Below the pieces are notes generated by a model. That model was not told the origin of the DNA and searched no databases. It was given only the letters and a program-made list of their open reading frames with translations. The translations under genes were made by a program, and so were the position numbers. A stretch of 64,000 nucleotides of DNA from the NCBI GenBank assembly GCA_963789175.1, contig CAWBJO010000007.1, positions 930,001 through 994,000 of the forward strand, written 5' to 3'. Position 1 is the stretch's first letter, and every line of letters begins with the position of its first letter. Of this stretch, positions 34,242 to 45,173 are shown piece after piece. This DNA comes from CAWBJO01 sp963789175 (GTDB lineage Bacteria > Pseudomonadota > Alphaproteobacteria > Rhizobiales > Aestuariivirgaceae).

Positions 34242-34802
34242 CTACGGCTGCTTCGCTGCCGCGATGGCCGGCTCGAGCGACTTTCTCACTGCCTCCTCGG
34301 TCAGCGGCCCCGTCCACTTGAACCGGACGATACCGCTCCCGTCGACGAGAAACGTCTCGGGCACCCCGTAAACCCCCCAGTCGATCGCCGCCCTGCCACT
34401 GTCGTCCACGCCGATGGCGGAGAACGGCTGGCCGAGATTCGCAAGAAAGCGGCGGGCATTGTCCGGCTGGTCCTTGTAGTTGATCCCGACGAGCCTGATG
34501 TCGGGCCGCGCCTTAAGCGCCATGAGGATCGGATGCTCCACGCGGCACGGGCCGCACCAGGACGCCCAGACGTTCACGAGCACCGGCGTCGCGCCGCTTA
34601 GGTCGCGCGTCGCAAGGCCGGGCTGGCCTGCTCCCTCGAGCGGGGGAAGTTCGAACTGCGGCGCCGGCTTTCCGACCAGGGCGGAGGGAAGCCGCGACGG
34701 ATCATCGTTCTGAAGCCCCTTGAGAAAGATCGCGGCGAGGACGAGGAAGAAGATGATGGGGACGAGTGCCAGCCGGCCCCTGCCCCGGGTTCGCTCCGTC
34801 AT
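34242..34802 (-). CDS. ccmG: Cytochrome c maturation thiol:disulfide oxidoreductase CcmG/DsbE
   Basis: A 186-aa membrane-anchored thioredoxin-like protein facing the periplasm. One N-terminal helix (LALVPIIFFLVLAAIFL) precedes the active site WCGPC (C83, C86), with the CcmG marks GVYGVPETFLVDGSG and GKPAPQFELPPL. It keeps apocytochrome c or CcmH cysteines reduced. The ATG overlaps the ccmD stop (ATGA). Confidence 0.94.
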   Translation of the reverse strand: MTERTRGRGRLALVPIIFFLVLAAIFLKGLQNDDPSRLPSALVGKPAPQFELPPLEGAGQPGLATRDLSGATPVLVNVWASWCGPCRVEHPILMALKARPDIRLVGINYKDQPDNARRFLANLGQPFSAIGVDDSGRAAIDWGVYGVPETFLVDGSGIVRFKWTGPLTEEAVRKSLEPAIAAAKQP

Positions 34803-34966
34803 GTGGGTCGGCGGCGGCGCGGCGCCCCTTGGCCTTCGAGCCGCGCCAGCGCCCGCTGCCGCGCTCTGAGGATGAGATAGTTGCCGACGACGAGCCCTGC
34901 CAGCACGCCGCCCGACAGGAGATAGGCGGCGATCACGAAGCCCGTATGCGACGCCTGGAAATCCAT
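34799..34966 (-). CDS. ccmD: Heme exporter protein CcmD
   Basis: A 55-aa single-pass membrane protein (MDFQASHTGFVIAAYLLSGG), with a hydrophobic helix to about residue 35 and an arginine-rich cytoplasmic tail (RARQRALARLEG). CcmD stabilises CcmC-CcmE and the CcmAB complex. It lies between ccmC (4 nt upstream) and ccmG (4-nt overlap), exactly where ccmD is expected. Confidence 0.9.
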   Translation of the reverse strand: MDFQASHTGFVIAAYLLSGGVLAGLVVGNYLILRARQRALARLEGQGAPRRRRPT

Positions 34967-34969
34967 GCC

Positions 34970-35692
34970 TCAAGCCTCGCGCGCTGCTGCGAGCCGCATC
35001 TGGTCCAGGCGGCGTGACAGGATGTGGCTTTTCATGGCGGTGAAGAACAATCCTGCGAACAGGAGAGTATAGGCCAGGGCCATCACTAGCAGCGGCCTGA
35101 GGATGGCAGTGTCGATATGCGGCCCGCCGAGACGCAGGACGCTGGCCGGTTGGTGCAGTGAGTTCCACCAGTCGACCGAGAATTTGATGATCGGCACGTT
35201 GATGAATCCGACCATGGCGACGATCCCGGCGATGGCCTGGGCGCGCTGCGGGTCACCCATCGACTGCCAGACCGCGATGTAGCCGAGATAGAGGAGGAAC
35301 AGGACGAACATCGATGTGAGGCGCGCATCCCACACCCACCATGTTCCCCACATCGGCTTGCCCCACAGCGAACCCGTGGCAAGCGCCAGGAACGCAAAAC
35401 AGGCGCCGATCGGTGCCGCCGCCCGTCCCGCGAGGTGGGCGATTGGATGGCGGGCGATGAACCCGCCCGCATGGGCGAGCGCCATGAACGTGTAGGTGAA
35501 GAGCGCCATCCACGCCGCCGGCACGTGCACGTACATGATCCGCACCGTCTCGCCCTGCTGGTAGTCGGCGGGCGATGCGACGAGGCCGAGATAGAGCCCG
35601 ACTACGAACGCCACCGCCGCGGCGCCGTAAGCCCATGGCTGCAGGGCTTCGGCGAGCCTCAGGAACCGGGTCGGGTTGGCGAACTGCTGCAT
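34970..35692 (-). CDS. ccmC: Heme-handling protein CcmC
   Basis: A 240-aa protein with six membrane helices. The tryptophan-rich heme motif WGTWWVWDARLTS lies near residue 117, flanked by the conserved histidines in YVHVPAAW and NSLHQPAS. CcmC loads heme onto CcmE for cytochrome c maturation. I start at the ATG at 35692 (MQQFAN). It sits between ccmB and ccmD. Confidence 0.96.
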   Translation of the reverse strand: MQQFANPTRFLRLAEALQPWAYGAAAVAFVVGLYLGLVASPADYQQGETVRIMYVHVPAAWMALFTYTFMALAHAGGFIARHPIAHLAGRAAAPIGACFAFLALATGSLWGKPMWGTWWVWDARLTSMFVLFLLYLGYIAVWQSMGDPQRAQAIAGIVAMVGFINVPIIKFSVDWWNSLHQPASVLRLGGPHIDTAILRPLLVMALAYTLLFAGLFFTAMKSHILSRRLDQMRLAAAREA

Positions 35693-35697
35693 CGTGC

Positions 35698-36366
35698 TTA
35701 CCTCAAATGCGACCGCAGGGCGGCGCCCGCGGCGAACGGGACGATGACCAGCATTATCAGAAAGACCGCGCCGAGGAGCAGCATCGACGACTGGGCGACG
35801 CCGGGGAGGCCGCCCGGCGTGCTGGCCGCCACTCCGAAAGTCAGCACCGGAACGTTGAGCGGAAGGACGAGCAGCGCGACGAGCATGCCGCCGCGGCGCA
35901 GGCCCACCGTGATCGCCGCGCCGAACGTTGCGAGCAGCGACAGCGTGAGCGATCCGACGATCATGGCTGCAGTCAGCGGTAGAACGTGGCCTGGGGCGAG
36001 GTTGATCATGAACCCCATCATCGGCGCCAATATGGCAAGGGGAAGGCCCGCCGTCAGCCAGTGGGCGAAAGCCTTCGCCGCCGCGACTGCTTCGAGGCCG
36101 AGCGGCCCGGTCGCCATCACGTCGAGCGAGCCGTCGTCGAAATCGGCTTGCAGGATACGGTCCGCCGACAGCAGGATCGACAATAGGAGGGCGATCCACA
36201 GCGCTCCCGGCGCGACTCTTTGCAGCAGCGCTTGGTCGGGTCCGAGGCCGATCGGCAGCAAAAGGATGATCGTGAGGAAGAAACCGACGGCGGTGCCGAT
36301 GCTGGTGCCCTGCCGGAGTGCAAGCCGGATGTCCCGCCCGACGAGTGCCTTTGCCGCCCCGATCAT
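35698..36366 (-). CDS. ccmB: Heme exporter permease CcmB
   Basis: A 222-aa permease with six membrane helices, typical CcmB length. It begins with the cytoplasmic RDIRLALRQGTSIGTAVGFF segment and contains LLSADRILQADFDDGSLDVM. It is the membrane partner of CcmA in releasing holo-CcmE. The start overlaps the ccmA stop by 4 nt. Confidence 0.95.
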   Translation of the reverse strand: MIGAAKALVGRDIRLALRQGTSIGTAVGFFLTIILLLPIGLGPDQALLQRVAPGALWIALLLSILLSADRILQADFDDGSLDVMATGPLGLEAVAAAKAFAHWLTAGLPLAILAPMMGFMINLAPGHVLPLTAAMIVGSLTLSLLATFGAAITVGLRRGGMLVALLVLPLNVPVLTFGVAASTPGGLPGVAQSSMLLLGAVFLIMLVIVPFAAGAALRSHLR

Positions 36367-36959
36367 GCCGTGCCGAGCGCGAGCGTCTGGTGCGCCGGAG
36401 GAGCGAGCGCCACGTGGCTCGCCGCGACGATGATCCCGCCCTCGTCGAGATGGCTCTGCATGTGGGATGCGAGCGTCTCCGACGAGGCGGCGTCGAGCCC
36501 CAGCGTCGGCTCGTCGAGAAGCCAGACGACGCGTGGCGCGAGGTGCAGGCGCGACAGCGCCAGCCGCCGTCGCTGCCCGGCCGAAAGGACCGCGACCGGA
36601 AAGTCGCGCAGTCCCCTAAGCCCGAATGCGTCGAGCCCCGCCTCGAGTCGCGACCCTCCGAGAAAGCCGCACCAGAATGCGAGATTTTCCTCGACCGTCA
36701 GCGACGGTTTCAGCGCATCGCGATGGCCGACCAGATGCACCTGCTTCCCGACGTCGAGATCGGGGACGCCGCCGTCGAGGCTGATGCGGCCGTCGCTGGG
36801 CGGGAGAAGTCCGGCGATGGCGCTGAGGAGCGTCGTCTTCCCCGCTCCGTTCGGCCCCGTGAGAAGGAGCATTTCGCCCGACCGCACGTTGAGGTTCGTG
36901 TCCGTCAGCACCGGTCGGCCGCCGCGCTCGACGCCAAGGCTTTCGACCCTCAGTTCCAT
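36363..36959 (-). CDS. ccmA: Heme exporter ATP-binding protein CcmA
   Basis: A 198-aa ABC ATPase: Walker A TGPNGAGKTTLL, signature LSAGQRRRLALSR, Walker B VVWLLDEPTLGLD and the switch histidine in IIVAASHVAL. Its short length is typical of CcmA. It is the first gene of ccmABCDG. The gene is divergent from acnA. Confidence 0.95.
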   Translation of the reverse strand: MELRVESLGVERGGRPVLTDTNLNVRSGEMLLLTGPNGAGKTTLLSAIAGLLPPSDGRISLDGGVPDLDVGKQVHLVGHRDALKPSLTVEENLAFWCGFLGGSRLEAGLDAFGLRGLRDFPVAVLSAGQRRRLALSRLHLAPRVVWLLDEPTLGLDAASSETLASHMQSHLDEGGIIVAASHVALAPPAHQTLALGTA

Positions 36960-37033
36960 GACGGTCCGGCGGCCGGCCCGGCGATGGAGCGTAGGTAGTG
37001 ATGTGGTTGGCGGAGCGGTGGCAATGGTGCGGC

Positions 37034-37062
37034 TTGGGCTGGTGAAGCGGATGAATTGCTAT
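37034..37062 (+). promoter_or_regulatory. Candidate acnA promoter
   Basis: TTGGGC at 37034-37039 and TGCTAT at 37057-37062 with 17-bp spacing, in the 140-bp gap between the divergent ccmA and acnA. The -10 region (TGCTATTATAGG) is the least GC-rich stretch there. A GAAGGA ribosome-binding site follows before the ATG at 37100. Confidence 0.45.
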
Positions 37063-37099
37063 TATAGGGCATCGGGCAGTTTCGAAGGAAGCGCAAGTC

Positions 37100-39808
<2,709 letters not shown>

Positions 39809-39879
39809 TCGCCTCGCGTATTAACTTCATGGCAATGGATTTCACCACAACGTGACTCGCTGTTGATCGTTCGTTGGCG

Positions 39880-39891
39880 CATATAACGCTC
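39880..39891 (+). promoter_or_regulatory. CATATAACGCTC element directly before the DUF1223 gene
   Basis: The second copy of the 12-bp motif found before dapF; here it ends at the base before the ATG. The TATAAC resembles a -10 box and leaves no room for a leader with a ribosome-binding site, as expected for a leaderless transcript. Confidence 0.45.
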
Positions 39892-40659
39892 ATGAAAAGT
39901 CCGCTTTGCAATCGACGTGCCGCCTTGGCCCTCGGTGCGGCGGCGGCAGCATCGCTGGTCACTCCACCGCTATTCGCCGCCACCCCGCGCCGCCCGGTCG
40001 TGGTCGAGCTGTTCACCAGCCAGGGGTGCTCCACATGCCCGAAGGCCGATGCCTTCCTCGGCGACCTGGCGGGCCACTCGGACATACTCGCCTTAACGCT
40101 CAACGTCGACTACTGGGACTACATCGGTTGGCGCGATACGCTTGCATTGCCGGCCAACACCAAGCGCCAGTATGACTACGCTGCCCGCCGCGGCGACAAT
40201 CGCATCTACACTCCGCAGATGATCATAGACGGCTACGCGCACGTCATCGGTTCCGACCGGGGCGCCGCGATGGCCCTCATCGAGGAGCAGAAGTCGGTGG
40301 TGGACGGCGGCACCGTGCCGATGTCGTCCTCGATGACTGACAAGGAGATCCGAATCGCCGTCGGCTCCGCCCCGAACGACATTCTGCGCAAGGAATGCTC
40401 CGTCGTATTGATGACCGTGCTGCCGAAGGTCTCAGTTGCCATCGAGAAGGGCGAGAACGCCGGGCGCACCATCACCTACTACAATGTCGTCCGCAAGATG
40501 CTGCCGATCGGCATGTGGCAGGGCGACGCCGCCACTCTCGCGCTTCCGCGCCAGGGGCTGACCGAGGGCAAGGAGGGCGCCGTGTGCCTGCTGCAGATCG
40601 ATGCGACGGGTCACATCATCGGCGCACTTCAGTGGGGACTTGAGCGCGGCGACACCTGA
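39892..40659 (+). CDS. DUF1223 thioredoxin-fold protein, exported
   Basis: A 255-aa exported protein. The N-terminus NRRAALALGAAAAASL looks like a twin-arginine signal. The mature protein opens with VVVELFTSQGCSTCPKADAF, a CxxC on a thioredoxin fold, followed by the family strands TLNVDYWDYIGWRDT and RIYTPQMIIDGYAHVIGSD. DUF1223 proteins have no proven function; a periplasmic redox role is plausible. Start is the ATG at 39892. The last 31 nt overlap the converging htpG. Confidence 0.82.
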   Translation: MKSPLCNRRAALALGAAAAASLVTPPLFAATPRRPVVVELFTSQGCSTCPKADAFLGDLAGHSDILALTLNVDYWDYIGWRDTLALPANTKRQYDYAARRGDNRIYTPQMIIDGYAHVIGSDRGAAMALIEEQKSVVDGGTVPMSSSMTDKEIRIAVGSAPNDILRKECSVVLMTVLPKVSVAIEKGENAGRTITYYNVVRKMLPIGMWQGDAATLALPRQGLTEGKEGAVCLLQIDATGHIIGALQWGLERGDT

Positions 40660-42548
40660 TCGGCATCGAGAGTCCGCTGCATGAGCTCCGACAGCCGCCG
40701 CGCGAATCCCGCCGGATCGGAAAGCGTCTCGCCCTCGAGGATGTAGGCCTCGTCGAGAAGCAGGCGGACCGCATCCTCCACCTCCACCGATACGCCGCTC
40801 GCCGCGATGCGCTGGGCCAGCGACCTGATGATGGCATGGCGGGGATTGATTTCGAGGATGGGCGTGCTGGCTTTCGCACCCGCCTGGCCCTGCCGCGCCA
40901 GCAGCCTCTCCAGCGTCCGGTCGAGCCCTAGCGCATCTGCGATCAGGCAAACGGCGCTGTCGGTCAGACGGTTCGAGCGACGCACGTCCTTCACCGCTTC
41001 GCCGAGCGTCTGCTTCATGGCTGCGATGAGGACGGCGACGGATTTGTCGTCCGTCTCCTCCGGTTCCGAAGCGTCGGGCAAGGGGATGAGATCGAGATCC
41101 GCCGAACCCTGGGTGATCGACTTGAAGGGCTTGCCTTCGAAGCCGAGCGCCGTGCGGACCCAGAACGTGTCGACGGGATCGGTGAGCAGCAGGACCTCGA
41201 TGCCCCGCGCCGCGAATCCTTCGAGCTGCGGGCTCGACTTGGCTTTGGCGACGTCTTCGGTAGTCAGGTAGTAGATCGCCGTCTGGTTGGCGATCAGCCG
41301 TTCCACGTAGTCCTTCAGCGAAACGTGCTCGCCCCGCGTCGTCCGGAAGCGGGCGATCTCGTAGATCAGATCGCGCCGCTCCATGTCTTCGTAGAGGCCC
41401 TCCTTGATGACCGCCCCGAACGCGTCCCAGACTTTCTCGTAGGTTTCCCTTTCGCTTTCGGCGCACTTCTTGAGCTCGACGAGCACGCGATTGGTGACCG
41501 CCTTGCGGATTTGCGCCACCGTCGGATTGTTCTGCAGCATCTCCCGCGAGATGTTGAGCGGCATGTCCTCGGAATCGATGACGCCTCGCACGAACCGGAG
41601 ATAAGGCGGCAGGATCTCTGCCTCGTCCGTGATGAACACCCGCCGCACGTAGAGCTTTTGTCGCCCCTTCCGTTCGGGATCGAAGAGATCGAATGGTCGT
41701 TCCGACGGGACGTAGAGGAGGACGGTATATTCGTTCCGCCCCTCGGCACGGTAGTGAAGTGTGATGGCCGGATCCGAATAGATGCCCGCCAGCCCCGCGA
41801 GAAACTCCTTGTGCTGCTCCGTCGTGACGTCGCCTTTGGGTCGCGACCAGATGGCGCTCGCCGCATTGATCTGCCTGGAGGTCTCGCTGTCGAGCCGCAG
41901 CATGATCGGATGCGCGACATGGTCGGAATACGTCCGGACGATGTCCTCGAGTCGCGCGGCGTCGAGGAATTCCTCCGCATCCGCTTTGAGCTCAAGACGG
42001 ATCAGCGTACCGCGCGCCGGCGCGGCCGGTGCCTCTTCGACCGTGAAGCTTCCCGTCCCGTCGGACGCCCACTTCCAGCCCTTCTCCTCGCCGGCCCGCC
42101 GCGACAGAACCTCCACGCGCGCCGCGACGATGAAAGCGGAGTAGAAGCCGATGCCGAACTGGCCGATGAGGCGTACGTCCCCCTGCCCCTCCTTGACGCT
42201 TTCGAGGAACGCCTGGGTGCCCGACCGCGCTATCGTTCCGAGATTGTCGACGAGTTCGTCGTGCGACATGCCGATGCCGGTGTCGCCGATCGTGAGCGAC
42301 TTCGTGTTCTTGTCGGCGGCGATGGTTATGGCGAGATCCTGGCCCTTGAGCAGCTCCGGCTTCGCGATCGCCTCGTAGCGGAGCTTGTCGCAGGCGTCGG
42401 CCGCGTTGGAGATGAGTTCGCGGAGGAAGACTTCGCGCTCGGAATAGACCGAGTGCACCATCAGGTGGAGGAGCTTGGCGACTTCGGCCTGAAACGCGTG
42501 CTCCTCGCGGCCACCCCGGTCCTCCGGCGGTGCCGTCGTTTTCGTCAT
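40629..42548 (-). CDS. htpG: Chaperone protein HtpG (Hsp90)
   Basis: A 639-aa Hsp90. The N-terminal ATPase domain has LISNAADACDKLRYEA, IGDTGIGMSHDELVDNLGTI and GQFGIGFYSAFIVA; the middle domain has KLYVRRVFITDEAEILPPYL and the client region GVIDSEDMPLNISREMLQNN. The C-terminal dimerisation part ends QRTLDADQ. The 3' end runs 31 nt into the converging DUF1223 gene. A TTGACG/AATATT promoter lies 40-68 nt upstream. Confidence 0.97.
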   Translation of the reverse strand: MTKTTAPPEDRGGREEHAFQAEVAKLLHLMVHSVYSEREVFLRELISNAADACDKLRYEAIAKPELLKGQDLAITIAADKNTKSLTIGDTGIGMSHDELVDNLGTIARSGTQAFLESVKEGQGDVRLIGQFGIGFYSAFIVAARVEVLSRRAGEEKGWKWASDGTGSFTVEEAPAAPARGTLIRLELKADAEEFLDAARLEDIVRTYSDHVAHPIMLRLDSETSRQINAASAIWSRPKGDVTTEQHKEFLAGLAGIYSDPAITLHYRAEGRNEYTVLLYVPSERPFDLFDPERKGRQKLYVRRVFITDEAEILPPYLRFVRGVIDSEDMPLNISREMLQNNPTVAQIRKAVTNRVLVELKKCAESERETYEKVWDAFGAVIKEGLYEDMERRDLIYEIARFRTTRGEHVSLKDYVERLIANQTAIYYLTTEDVAKAKSSPQLEGFAARGIEVLLLTDPVDTFWVRTALGFEGKPFKSITQGSADLDLIPLPDASEPEETDDKSVAVLIAAMKQTLGEAVKDVRRSNRLTDSAVCLIADALGLDRTLERLLARQGQAGAKASTPILEINPRHAIIRSLAQRIAASGVSVEVEDAVRLLLDEAYILEGETLSDPAGFARRLSELMQRTLDADQVSPRSSPH

Positions 42549-42955
42549 GCCACAACCTTTGCGTCGTTGGTGAAGGGATTGATCGCGAATATTGTCGCCG
42601 CCCCGGGCGCCGTCAAGGTGCCCAAAAAAGAAGCGGCGGACAGGATGTACCTGACCGCCGGACTTTGTTACGCGACTCTACCCACTCGACTTACGGAATA
42701 GGGTGACCCGGCAGCACCTTGAACTTCAGAAGGGGGCTGGGGGGCTTGAGTTTTCTGAAACTCTCATACCACCGGGCCTAGAGGCAACGGTCCGGATAAT
42801 CTTTCCGCATTGGGGAGGATGAGGGGCCGGAATCCGGCAAATTTGTGAAATGATTCACGCTTCTTTCGATCGGAGTGAAACCTTGAAATGCGGTTGTGCC
42901 TACGCCATCATTCCCAGGTGGTGATGTCAGGCAAGGCAAGGAGCAGGCGCTCCCG
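42549..42955. other. 407-bp intergenic region between divergent htpG and the DUF2794 gene
   Basis: It contains the htpG promoter at 42588-42616, a short hairpin GAGTTT-TCTG-AAACTC (42748-42763) and a GCCGG-AAT-CCGGC palindrome near 42825. No protein-coding frame in it has a credible start, codon use and length together; the DUF2794 frame is open from 42896, but the better start is at 42956. Confidence 0.5.
42588..42616 (-). promoter_or_regulatory. Candidate htpG promoter
   Basis: On the minus strand, TTGACG (42616-42611) and AATATT (42593-42588) are separated by exactly 17 bp. The -35 is embedded in CTTGAC, which is also the start of the alphaproteobacterial RpoH consensus (CTTG), so heat-shock control is plausible for this chaperone gene. 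Confidence 0.5.
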
Positions 42956-43342
42956 GTGAGTGATACCGAGCCCATAGTTCCGTTCCGGTTGCGGAGTTCG
43001 GGACCCGCAGCCGCAGGAGGCGCCCCGGGGCTTGCCGTCCAGCCACGCATTTCCTTCAACCGTCAGGAGCTGAACGCCATCTTGAGCGTCTACGGTCGCA
43101 TGGTGGCCGCCGGCGAGTGGCGGGACTATGCGATCGACCACGGGCGCGACAAGGCGATCTTCTCCATCTTCCGCCGCACGAGCGAGATGCCGTTGTACAG
43201 GATCGAGAAGAACCCCCGCCTCGCGCATCGCCAGGGGATCTATTCGGTCGTCGCGGAAGGCGGGACGATCCTGCGGCGCGGCGACGATCTCGCGCGCGTT
43301 CTCGGCGTGCTCGTTCGCCACCTCCAGCTCGTTTCCGTCTGA
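42956..43342 (+). CDS. DUF2794 family protein
   Basis: A 128-aa conserved alphaproteobacterial protein of unknown function. The core FNRQELNAILSVYGRMVAAG, EWRDYAIDHGRDKAIFSIFR and MPLYRIEKNPRLAHRQG is typical of the family. I start at the GTG at 42956, which has AAGGAG 11 nt upstream; the frame is open further back to 42896 but without a ribosome-binding site. A strong hairpin follows the stop. Confidence 0.85.
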   Translation: MSDTEPIVPFRLRSSGPAAAGGAPGLAVQPRISFNRQELNAILSVYGRMVAAGEWRDYAIDHGRDKAIFSIFRRTSEMPLYRIEKNPRLAHRQGIYSVVAEGGTILRRGDDLARVLGVLVRHLQLVSV

Positions 43343-43348
43343 AAATGA

Positions 43349-43375
43349 AAACCCCGGGAGATGGTCCCGGGGTTT
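43349..43375. terminator. Bidirectional terminator between the DUF2794 and Bax-inhibitor-1 family genes
   Basis: A perfect 11-bp stem (AAACCCCGGGA / TCCCGGGGTTT) with a 5-nt loop between two converging stops (43342 and 43400). A-rich sequence on the left and T-rich on the right let it work in both directions. Confidence 0.85.
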
Positions 43376-43399
43376 GAGATTTGCGTTCCGGCGTTCGGC

Positions 43400-44152
43400 C
43401 TAGTTGCGGCTGTTGCCGAACAGTCGGAGCATGAACAGGAACATGTTGATGAAGTCGAGGTAGAGGTTAAGCGCGCCCATGATCGCCTTGCGGCCCATGG
43501 TGTCGCGATTGTCGGACTCGAAATACATCTCCTTGATCTTCTGCGTGTCGTAGGCCGTCAGTCCGGCGAAGATCAGCACGCCGAGGACAGAGACCACGAA
43601 CTGCAGGCCGGTGCTCTGAAGGAACAGGTTCACGATCATCGCGACGAACAGTCCGATGACGCCCATCATCAGGAACGAGCCCATTCCCGTCAGGTCGCGC
43701 TTGGTCGTGTAGCCGATGAGGCTCAGGCCGCCGAACGAAGCCGCCGTGATGAAGAACACCCGGGCGATGCTTTCTCCGGCGTAGACCAGGCCGAGCGAGC
43801 CGAAGCTCACGCCGACCAGCGCCGCATAGACCCAGAATGCCAGCTGGGCTGCCGCCACGCTCATGTGCTGGACCCGGAAGGACAGGAACAGCACGACCGC
43901 AAGCGGCGCGAAAATGACAACCCACTTGAACGCGCTCGCGAAGAGCAGCGTGCCGAACGCCGTGAGCTGTACGCCGGTTGCGGTCGTCTCCACGGCCGCC
44001 ATGTAGGTGGCGATCGCGGCGATGCCCGTCAGGCCCAGGCCCACGGCCATGTAATTGTAGATCCGCAGCATGTAGCCGCGCAGGCCCTGATCCACGACCT
44101 CAGTCGTCGTGGCAGCGCCCGTCCGTACCATTCGTTCTCTGAGGTCAGCCAT
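43400..44152 (-). CDS. Bax inhibitor-1/YccA family membrane protein
   Basis: A 250-aa protein with seven predicted membrane helices. The family marks are the N-terminal GLRGYMLRIYNYMAVGLGLTG and the C-terminal TAYDTQKIKEMYFESDN, whose aspartates belong to the calcium/proton gate of BI-1 relatives. The bacterial members (YccA, YbhL) are linked to FtsH protease control or calcium leak. The ATG at 44152 has a GAGGGAGAAACTC site; an upstream ATG at 44215 lacks one. Confidence 0.92.
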   Translation of the reverse strand: MADLRERMVRTGAATTTEVVDQGLRGYMLRIYNYMAVGLGLTGIAAIATYMAAVETTATGVQLTAFGTLLFASAFKWVVIFAPLAVVLFLSFRVQHMSVAAAQLAFWVYAALVGVSFGSLGLVYAGESIARVFFITAASFGGLSLIGYTTKRDLTGMGSFLMMGVIGLFVAMIVNLFLQSTGLQFVVSVLGVLIFAGLTAYDTQKIKEMYFESDNRDTMGRKAIMGALNLYLDFINMFLFMLRLFGNSRN

Positions 44153-44255
44153 GAGTTTCTCCCTCGGACCAATTTTTGGTAGCTGAGATATGGTCCCCAC
44201 GCCTATCACGTTCAAGAGCGCGGCGGCAAGGGTTACACAGGGTTAATCCGGCTCG

Positions 44256-44546
44256 CTATCCCGTGGAGCCATTGATTTTTTTCGCCAATTTGATGTCGAG
44301 GTCGGTAACGCCCTTGGCGGTGTGGGTCTGGAGCACGATGGTTACCCGGTTGTAGACGTTCGACCATTCCGGGTGATGGTCCATCCGCTCCGCCGCGAGC
44401 GCCACTCGCGTCATGAAGCCGAAGGCCTCGCTGAAGGTCTTGAAGGTGAAGACTTTGGTGATGGCGCTACGGCCCTCCGCCATCTGCCACCCCGGCAGAT
44501 CTTCGAGTGCCCGCGTTCGATCGGCCTCCGACAGGAGATCGGCCAT
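44256..44546 (-). CDS. phhB: Pterin-4a-carbinolamine dehydratase
   Basis: A 96-aa enzyme that dehydrates 4a-hydroxytetrahydropterin. The active-site region is MDHHPEWSNVYNRVTIVLQTH and KGVTDLDIKLAKKI, of normal length. In many bacteria it recycles the cofactor of phenylalanine hydroxylase, but no hydroxylase is in this window. It starts 2 nt after the thpR stop, in a tesA-thpR-phhB set. Confidence 0.95.
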   Translation of the reverse strand: MADLLSEADRTRALEDLPGWQMAEGRSAITKVFTFKTFSEAFGFMTRVALAAERMDHHPEWSNVYNRVTIVLQTHTAKGVTDLDIKLAKKINGSTG

Positions 44547-44548
44547 CG

Positions 44549-45121
44549 TCACCTCCCAGCCATTCTTGTTGCTTCGTTGGGCATCCCTCCTCCCAGACGG
44601 AAGGAATCGACCACTCCGTACGGCCCGCCACCGCGCGACGGCCGCGACGAGAAGAGAATGAAGCTTTGGACTTCGAAGGCCCGGCTTGCGAAAAGGTTCT
44701 GGCGCGCAATGAAGCCATGGACGTCGGCGAGATCGGGTGACCTCAGCCGCGCCATCGTCACGTGCGGGATGAACTTCCGCCCGTCGGGCGGCAGCCCCGC
44801 CATCTTGCACAATCGTTCGTGGGTCGCCTGCAGTCGCCTCAGCTCCGGGCTTTCCGCGACGCCGATGTAGAGCGTGTGCGGGTCGTTGCCGCCGAACGAA
44901 CCGACACCCTTGAGCGAAGTGGTGAACGGCTCCGCCGTGACGCTTTCGAGCGCGAGCTGGATGTCGCGCGCCAGCCGCTCTTCGATGTCGCCGATGAAGC
45001 GAAGCGTGATGTGATAGTCGGCGGGATCGATCCACCGCGCGCCTCTGACACCGCCCTGCATGAGATTGAGCTCGAATGCGATGTCTTGGGGGACCTGGAG
45101 ACCGGTGAACAGACGCGGCAT
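44549..45121 (-). CDS. thpR: RNA 2',3'-cyclic phosphodiesterase (2'-5' RNA ligase family)
   Basis: A 190-aa 2H phosphoesterase. The two HxT motifs are DYHITLRFIGD (near residue 39) and FIPHVTMARL (near residue 127), symmetric around the active site. The family hydrolyses 2',3'-cyclic phosphates on RNA and can join tRNA halves with 2'-5' links; the physiological role is unclear. It lies between tesA and phhB on the same strand. Confidence 0.93.
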   Translation of the reverse strand: MPRLFTGLQVPQDIAFELNLMQGGVRGARWIDPADYHITLRFIGDIEERLARDIQLALESVTAEPFTTSLKGVGSFGGNDPHTLYIGVAESPELRRLQATHERLCKMAGLPPDGRKFIPHVTMARLRSPDLADVHGFIARQNLFASRAFEVQSFILFSSRPSRGGGPYGVVDSFRLGGGMPNEATRMAGR

Positions 45122-45173
45122 GTTTGCCTCCTTGTGCGCGAGCAGCGGCGGACGGCCAGGGGCTCTCTCGACC

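Noticed and set aside
42778..43059. A 93-codon minus-strand frame upstream of the DUF2794 gene
   Set aside because: Proline/serine-rich low-information translation that overlaps the start of a recognised family protein on the other strand, with no ribosome-binding site.
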